Positions 57,848-64,000 of a DNA stretch of 64,000 nt are shown one piece after another; position 1 is the first letter of the stretch; the number at the start of each line of letters is the position of its first letter. A model generated the notes under the pieces. It searched no databases. It was not told the origin of the DNA and saw nothing but the letters and a program-made list of their open reading frames with translations. The DNA is from Acipenser ruthenus (taxonomy: Eukaryota > Chordata > Actinopteri > Acipenseriformes > Acipenseridae): NCBI RefSeq assembly GCF_902713425.1, contig NC_081214.1:22464208-22528207 (forward strand). Reading direction: 5' to 3'. A program made the translations under genes and the position numbers.

Positions 57848-58190
57848 GACAGGCGGTGCAGCGGGTTAGTTTACTAGCATACTGACTGTGCTGGTCCTTC
57901 TTGTGGGACTGGATTCTAAACCAGCTCGTTCCTTCTTATATTTTCAAGGGATGGGTTAATTTCCTGTAAAGTTCTTTGGAAGTGAGATAGCACAGTGTGC
58001 TACTTTGCTCTTTCTCGTTGGGGGACTGGATTCAAATCCTGTTAATTCCTTCCTTTATTTTAAGGAATCGGTTAGTTGACCTTGCAGTCAGTGTGAAACA
58101 CGGATTTCATGTAGGAGCTAGTGGTGCAGTGGGCTAATCCCATAGCCTTCTTTCCCTGAACACGGCGGTTCAAATCTCTACCGATGCTGC
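57848..58190 (+). repeat. Array of three tRNA-like modules (possible SINE multimer)
   Basis: Three successive modules each have an A-box-like head (aggcggtgcagcgggttag, gagatagcacagtgtgc, ctagtggtgcagtgggcta) and a B-box-like word (ggattctaaacc at 57911, ggattcaaatcc at 58028, ggttcaaatctc at 58168). Between them recur gttccttcttatattttcaagg and gttaattccttcctttattt. The spacing of 117-139 bp suits a tRNA-derived SINE trimer. I do not recognise the family. Confidence 0.55.
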
Positions 58191-58691
58191 CGCCCCGTGG
58201 CGAGTGAGTGAAACTGTCATGTCATACAGAGTGTTTTGTTTTGTGTTGGGCGGTGAAACAGGCAGGTATTTACAACCATACACTTTCCAGGCAGCCTTGT
58301 CTTCAAGGCAGATAGGAAAAAGAACACAGCTTTTGATGACAGCACAGGGGAAAAATCCTCTTCTTTCTCCTTGGACTTGCACTCTAATATTTTAAACAAT
58401 AAACTGCCTTTGCATCCGTGTGAAAAACCAACTATGGCCCACATTGAACAGCAGACGGAGCTAATGAGAGGTAAAAACACGTAAGGAAAACAGCAGCGCA
58501 CGTACACGCACGCAGCGCTCCGCGTCCGGATTAAAAAAAAAGAGAGAGAAAATATTTGACGGTGTTAACCTGCAACGTAGAAATCAAATTTCATTCCAGA
58601 TGTCGTTTTTTTAAAATGAAAACCAACCCCGTTTAATTCTTGTATTTCCATATGTTATTGTTTTCCCACACTCCACCACGGCGCTGGCGCC

Positions 58692-58715
58692 ATGCTGATG
58701 GCGGAGGAGATGTAA
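58692..58715 (+). promoter_or_regulatory. Upstream ORF abutting the NKRF start
   Basis: A seven-codon frame (MLMAEEM, then TAA) ends at 58715 and the NKRF ATG starts at 58716 with no gap (TAAATGG). The uORF ATG has a good context (gcgccATGC). It could tune NKRF translation by reinitiation or leaky scanning. Confidence 0.55.
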
Positions 58716-61700
58716 ATGGCTACCCAAATGGCCGAAGGGTTAGCCTCCTGTAAGGGGGACCGAGAGGCTCTGATACGATACTTGAATCAGTTCAGGCAGG
58801 TCTCCGAGAGCGACAAGCACTGGACAGCGAGGAGGCAGTTCCTTGTAAAACATGTATGGGATTATGAGGTCAACACGGACCAGCTGCTGTCCCTATCAAT
58901 GGTGTGGACCAACCACGTCTTCATGAAATGCCGGTGAGACGCATCAATAATTATATTACTGTACTGTACTGTGCACCAGGGCAACTCAGTCGGTCTGTCA
59001 TTGCTGATAATGTTTGTTTACATTGATTTTTAATGTTACCCAGGCCGCAGGGTGTAATAAACTGATTGCTTTGGTGTCAATGCTGTTTCACATCGCTGTT
59101 GCACTTCTGTGCTCGTAAATTTGACACCCTGGTTTATTCTAAGTGTGTTTATGTCGTTTGCTAGGAACCAGACAAACGTTTCTGACCCTGCTGTTTGTTA
59201 CGTAACTGATGCTGGGTTAAAATGATTTTACCACGACCCTGAGAAACACTACCCGGTCCAATTCTGTATCATAAACAGTGTACTGAACCTGGTACAGTAC
59301 CTCGTGTTACGCAGTGTGTACAAACCCAACCACATACTGGAAAATATGGTGGAAAGTTCTGGAAACAACTGTGTCCCTTATTAAAACTAACGCTACCGGG
59401 TGAGGAAATCGACACACACAATTGAAAATACTCTCCGTGAATAACCTAATCGTTTAATAATAATGGTGACATGTTACGAGTCAGTCTTATATTTTAATAT
59501 CTTGGCTTGCAGATCGGGGCTCTCGTATGTCTTCGATCCGATTTCCTTGAATATGTGCTGCCCATTGCTTTTCATATTGTAGGTAGGATTATTAGCTGCC
59601 TGTCACACACTTCCCTGTGTCGAGTCAGTCCTGTTAGCTGATTTTCTATGTTTCTCTCATAGGTTATCATATACGCCTCTCCCTGTGAGCGGATTTGCGC
59701 AAAACGTTTTTATTGTAATGATATATATTCCTTTGTCATTTATTTTATTTTTTTATTGTATGTGCAACTTGTCTAGCGTGTTGATTTGTGGCATGCTTCA
59801 CTTCCCATTCGGATTATTCCATAGTGCCTGGTAATGTTAAGCTTTCATTTTCACTAATTCTGTCTTCAGCCATGGTAGGCAATGTGTGTTTTAACTGTAA
59901 TGATTTCCCCAATGGCATCCTCGAAAGGAAAGGTGTTTCTAACCTCATTCAAAGATCCAGAAAGGCTGTCTCTCCCTGCAGCACACGCAGAGCCGCACAA
60001 CACAAGCTGTCGTTTTCTGTGCCGCTGGGGGGCTCTGTTCTTGTGCAGAATTTGCTGTGGGAGGTGGTGCTCAGGACCATCTGTCCATTGTGCAAAACAA
60101 ATAGATGCATGTTGTGATGCCAAGGCATCTCCTTCCGCTGTGACAGAAACCAAGAACATTCAAATGTTCTGTTTTTATTATAATGCATTTTGGTTGACAA
60201 AGCCATCATTTCTCTTAGTGAGGGCAGTATTCAGGTTTCATTTGACCACTGCAACATAATTATGAGATGTATTAAAGGCAAAGACTATCCACTGTACCAT
60301 GCTAAGGTAAAGCATTGGTGGGTTGATCGTAAAGCTCTTGTAATTCTTTCTTGCAGGTATAGCCCTGAGATCATGCGGAAGGTCCTTGATATGGCTGAAG
60401 GGATTGACATAGGGGAGATGCCGTCCTTTGAGCTGGTGCCTGGAGCCACAGCAAACAAGAGACCAAGCTCATCAAATGGAGGTAAGGAACTTTGTTGATT
60501 TCTCTAAATATCATCTTTGTCTGGTTGCTGAGTCAGGTTTTTTTTTTTAATGAAAGTAGAGCTAATTAAGTAGTTCCATGAATCTTGCCTGTCATGAACT
60601 TCCATATGCAATGTAGGTCTCCTGTACAGTTCTGAAAGAAACATGCAAATGTGTATTTTTATTTTTAAAAATGTTATCTTGAAGAAAGACTTCTTTTTTT
60701 GGCCATTTCACCAGGAGAGTGAAACTATCCCCACGTCTTCGTACTTTCCTTTTTTTTTTTCATCATGTAATTTACCAAACCAGCTCCCCCTAATAACTCC
60801 CAGCCAGTGACATGCTGTGACTAGAAAATGACCTAGGAAGTGTAACGGAAAGAGGGCTATCTGAAAGTAATTCATGCTAACAGAGAACTTTCTGTTGCCT
60901 ACCATGATGGCATTACATTATTTATTTAAATATATCACGTGTGTCTTTCACAACTGCACGTTCTACTTGGCAAATGGAAACGCATGACAGGTAAGAGTCA
61001 TGGAATTGTTTAATTAGCTAAACCCCTTCATAAACAGAATCACACTGCTCTGCCACAGAGTGTAGAGATTTTGAAATGAAGATTTGAAAAGTGCTTAACA
61101 AGGTTTGTGTTCTTGCTGCTGCAGGTGATGTGCCGGTGAAGAAACCAGCAGTGTCCAGGCTTGTCACCAGACCTCGATTCGAGCCCGTCCACTTTGTATG
61201 TAGCAGCGGCACAGAGGAGAAAGAGAACGAGAAAAAGCACACAAGGAGCGACATGGACAGCGGTGGAGAGCGTGCTGATGCTAACAGCAGACCTACACAA
61301 ACTGCGCAAGACCCCTGCTTTCAGAACACTACTCCATATGTTTTCGACTCAGGAACAAATCAAGAAGATTGTGACGCAGCAGCCAGCACTAGCGGTTTTG
61401 GTCTTCAGAACCAGGACAAGACCGCCTCTTCAAACTTCATGACGAAAACGCAGCAGGACTATGCTGCTAAGTATGAGGCGCATCATTTGAAGCGGTCTGA
61501 GAGTTCCCAGAGTAAGAGGGTGGAAGAGATTTGGGGCAGCACTCCAGCCAGCTCTCGAGATGTCCATAGGGGGTTGGGGTTTGCAAAGCAGGAAGCACCC
61601 GAGCCTAGTGGGACCTTCAACAGGACCAAGCAGCCAGCTGAGAGGAGCTCCCACCCTTCCATGTATGATTCTCCTAAACCAGTTCCTGTCTCTTCGGCCA

Positions 61701-63289
61701 CGATCGAGGAGAAGCAGAGGTTGATCATCAGGGTGGCATCGATAGTCTGCATTACCTATGCTGATCCCACAACTATGAACTCTGGGGACATACCCAATTA
61801 TAACTTTATACTGAGCCGCAGCATCCAAGCTTGTAAGACCAACCCTGAATATTTCTACATCTCCCTCAAAGAGATCCCTCCGGCTGACCTCCCAAAGAAC
61901 AGAAAGCTGCCCACGGACGGCTATGCTTGTGAGTTAAGGTGCCAGTGTGTCTACCTGGCGACGGGCTACTCTGGCAGCAAAAACGGAGCCAGGGATCGCG
62001 CATCAGAGCAGGCAGTGAAACTGTTTTTAAAGCCTGTGGAGGTGAGAGTCGTCCGCCGCAAATTCAAGCACGGCTATATCGACGACTTGGTCGTGTGTCA
62101 GACGCACGCCCACAATCTCAGCTTTCCTCCGGCACTACGGAACCCAGAGGAAAAGCCCCCGTCAGGCCCCAGAGGTCATTTTGAGCCGGACCCAAGGAAG
62201 CACTGGAGCACGTTTGTCATTGTTGACAATGCTCACGATGCCATATGCATCCTCAATAACTCGGCTGCCTTCAACCGGATGAAGATAGATTACAAATTCG
62301 ACAATATTCCCAACACCAACACCTGGCAGTGCAGCGTGTACCTGCAGGATGAGTTTGTGGCGCGAGCGAACGGAAACAAGAAATCCTCCAAGCACGCGGC
62401 AGCAGAGGAGGCCCTCCGCAAGCTGCGGCAGAACCAGCCGGCAACACCGCAGTTTCCCAGGTCGAACCATCACAGCGACAACGGTGGCCGCCACCACCAG
62501 TCGACCGGCAGGAAACGGCAGCTGAGCGAGCTCGTCATCTTGGAGAATTCCGACAACGCCATCTGCATCATCAACGACACGGCTCAGTTCAACAAGATGG
62601 CAGCCGACTACAAGTTTGTGGTGATGCCGGACCACCGGTGGAAGTGCGAGGTGTACCTGGAGGGCCAGTTCGTTGCTGCGGGGATCGGGCCGAAGAAGAT
62701 CGTGAAGCACATCGCGGCGGAGGAGGCCCTGGCCAAACTGAGGCAAACGCAGGCGGTGGTGAAGTCAAACCTGAGGAAAGAGGGCAACGAGGAGGCCATC
62801 TCTCGCAACCAGATCCAGGCACACTCGTCTGAGGAGGCCATGAAGCAGGAGATCAAGGAGGACAACATCGGCAACCAGCTGCTGCGGAAAATGGGTTGGA
62901 AAGGAGGTGGTCTGGGAAGAGAAGGGGAGGGCATCGCAGAGCCCATTAAAGTGAAAGAACAGTTCTCCAGGGAGGGCCTCGGCCTGGACATGGACAAGGG
63001 AAGCAACCGTTTAAACAAGAGAGACATCGAGGAAATCATTCGCAATTACGCCTGCTCGGAAAGGCAGGACGATTTGAGGTTCTCTACTGAGCTGAACAAC
63101 GACGAGCGCAAGCAGATCCATCAGATGTCTCAGAAGTATGGCCTTCGCAGCAAGTCCTACGGACAGGCGAAGCAGCGGTTCCTGATAGTCAGCCGGAAGG
63201 TTCAGAAGGAGCAGTTGATCGGTCAGCTTTTGCAGGAAGGACAGGTTGGCCGATACGAGTTGGTGAAACCTCAGGCCCGTTTTCAGTAA
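58716..63289 (+). CDS. NKRF: NF-kappa-B-repressing factor with full XTBD
   Basis: NKRF is a nucleolar RNA-binding protein that works with the exonuclease XRN2 and helicase DHX15 in pre-rRNA processing, and represses NF-kappa-B target promoters. Three exons join in frame: 58716-58933, 60357-60481 and 61125-63289, giving 835 residues. Residues 1-95 form the XRN2-binding XTBD domain (FRQVSESDKHWTARRQFLVK, VWDYEVNTDQLLSLSMVWTN, SPEIMRKVLDMAEG). TRPRFEPVHFV is conserved. dsRNA-binding-like units lie near 350-418, 473-550 and 580-655 (KKSSKHAAAEEALRKL; KKIVKHIAAEEALAKL). The G-patch is at about 694-733 (DNIGNQLLRKMGWKGGGLGR) and the R3H domain at about 745-795 (RDIEEIIRNYACS, DERKQIHQMSQKYGL). The ATG just after an abutting uORF begins the XTBD. 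The usual mammalian start (MEKILQMAEG) matches residues 79 onward. Confidence 0.95.
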
Positions 63290-63359
63290 ACCCATTTTGT
63301 ACTGTAATTGCCTCATTCCTCCCAAGTTAAAATATTTTTACCAGGAAATGCTTCAATTA

Positions 63360-63365
63360 AATAAA
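63360..63365 (+). terminator. Likely NKRF polyadenylation signal
   Basis: AATAAA 71 bp after the NKRF stop. A second AATAAA is at about 63781-63786. Confidence 0.65.
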
Positions 63366-64000
63366 GTCAGTCAGAGTCATTTTGCTTAACATTGTATTGC
63401 CCTGTGCTTTCCTTTCCATGTCTCAGTCTGAGATATAAACATGCAGGCCTGCCCCTTGCCATGTGTTAATTTTGACACCTGGTTCTAACATTTGTAGCTT
63501 GCAACAGGACTTGCATTATACTTCCAGAGACTGGTTAGTAGACTGGTGGGTAGTGTGTTGAATTTTTCAAGAGAAATATATTTGCAGTTTATGGTGGACA
63601 TTCGAGGAAAATGAAACAAGAATAGAAAAGTGAAATTGGATGGGGTCTGTAACACACTACCAGTAGATCCAATCCCATTCTTGGATGTTAATGATGTGTT
63701 CTGATGGAGGGGCAGTGTTTTTGTTGTTGTATTTTAAAATATGGTAAATTGATGACATGCAAAAAAAAGGTCAAAGGATCTAATAAATTCCTCTTGTCAT
63801 TATTTTATTTTGTTATGGTGCCCGACAGCTTGTCTTTTCTTGTGTTTGTTTGGAAATGTGTGTATTGGCGATAAAATGTGTCTGCATGTTCTGACCATCT
63901 TCATTAATATAAAAAAAGCACTTTCTTCTTAAGAGTTGGAATCAAAATCCAGTTTGATAAAATGACAAAACTGAGCCTGTTGTCAGTGGTTTAGTTGAAC
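63366..64000. other. NKRF 3' flank
   Basis: AT-rich sequence without a coding frame or recognised repeat. It may be 3' UTR of a longer NKRF form ending near 63800. Confidence 0.4.

Overview
The window is vertebrate nuclear DNA, most likely from a ray-finned fish. Ten intron-split or single-exon protein genes can be read whole or in part. Their order and orientation match the human Xq24 block, with the whole block flipped: ZBTB33(-), NKAP(+), AKAP14(-), NDUFA1(-), UPF3B(+), RPL39(+), SOWAHD(-), SEPT6(+), NKRF(+). Protein divergence, tRNA-derived SINEs with a fish-type L2 tail, a CR1-type LINE, foldback MITEs and long AT-rich introns suggest a fish that is perhaps not a teleost. The species cannot be fixed from the sequence alone.

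Layout. At 1-1274 is the amino-terminal part of ZBTB33 (Kaiso), which runs off the left edge. NKAP (9 coding exons) and AKAP14 (5 exons) converge tail to tail. Two genes not in the human block follow: a two-exon minus-strand gene at 12990-14542 for a 102-residue protein starting MGCTPSK (a lipid-anchoring signature), which I do not recognise, and a five-exon reeler-domain gene at 15888-19377 for a secreted, probably GPI-anchored protein. NDUFA1 (70 residues) and UPF3B (about 463 residues) are divergent. I see no RNF113A between them, although it sits there in human. RPL39 follows, and its second intron carries a clear H/ACA snoRNA whose pocket matches 5.8S rRNA U69 (SNORA69). SOWAHD is a single exon. 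SEPT6 covers about 17-21 kb with long introns full of repeats. NKRF closes the window, with an XRN2-binding (XTBD) amino terminus encoded by exons 1-2 and a 2.2-kb last exon.

Function. The block is mostly housekeeping: RNA surveillance and processing (UPF3B, NKAP, NKRF), translation (RPL39 and its snoRNA), respiration (NDUFA1) and cytoskeleton (SEPT6), plus axonemal or signalling genes (AKAP14) and methyl-DNA binding (ZBTB33). The genes are independent transcription units.

Intergenic and intronic DNA holds three tRNA-type SINE copies, a CR1 and an L2 LINE fragment, at least four families of hairpin MITEs, microsatellites, short tandem repeats, and a three-unit array of tRNA-like modules just upstream of NKRF. 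I found no retroviral, LTR or Polinton-like element and no CRISPR.
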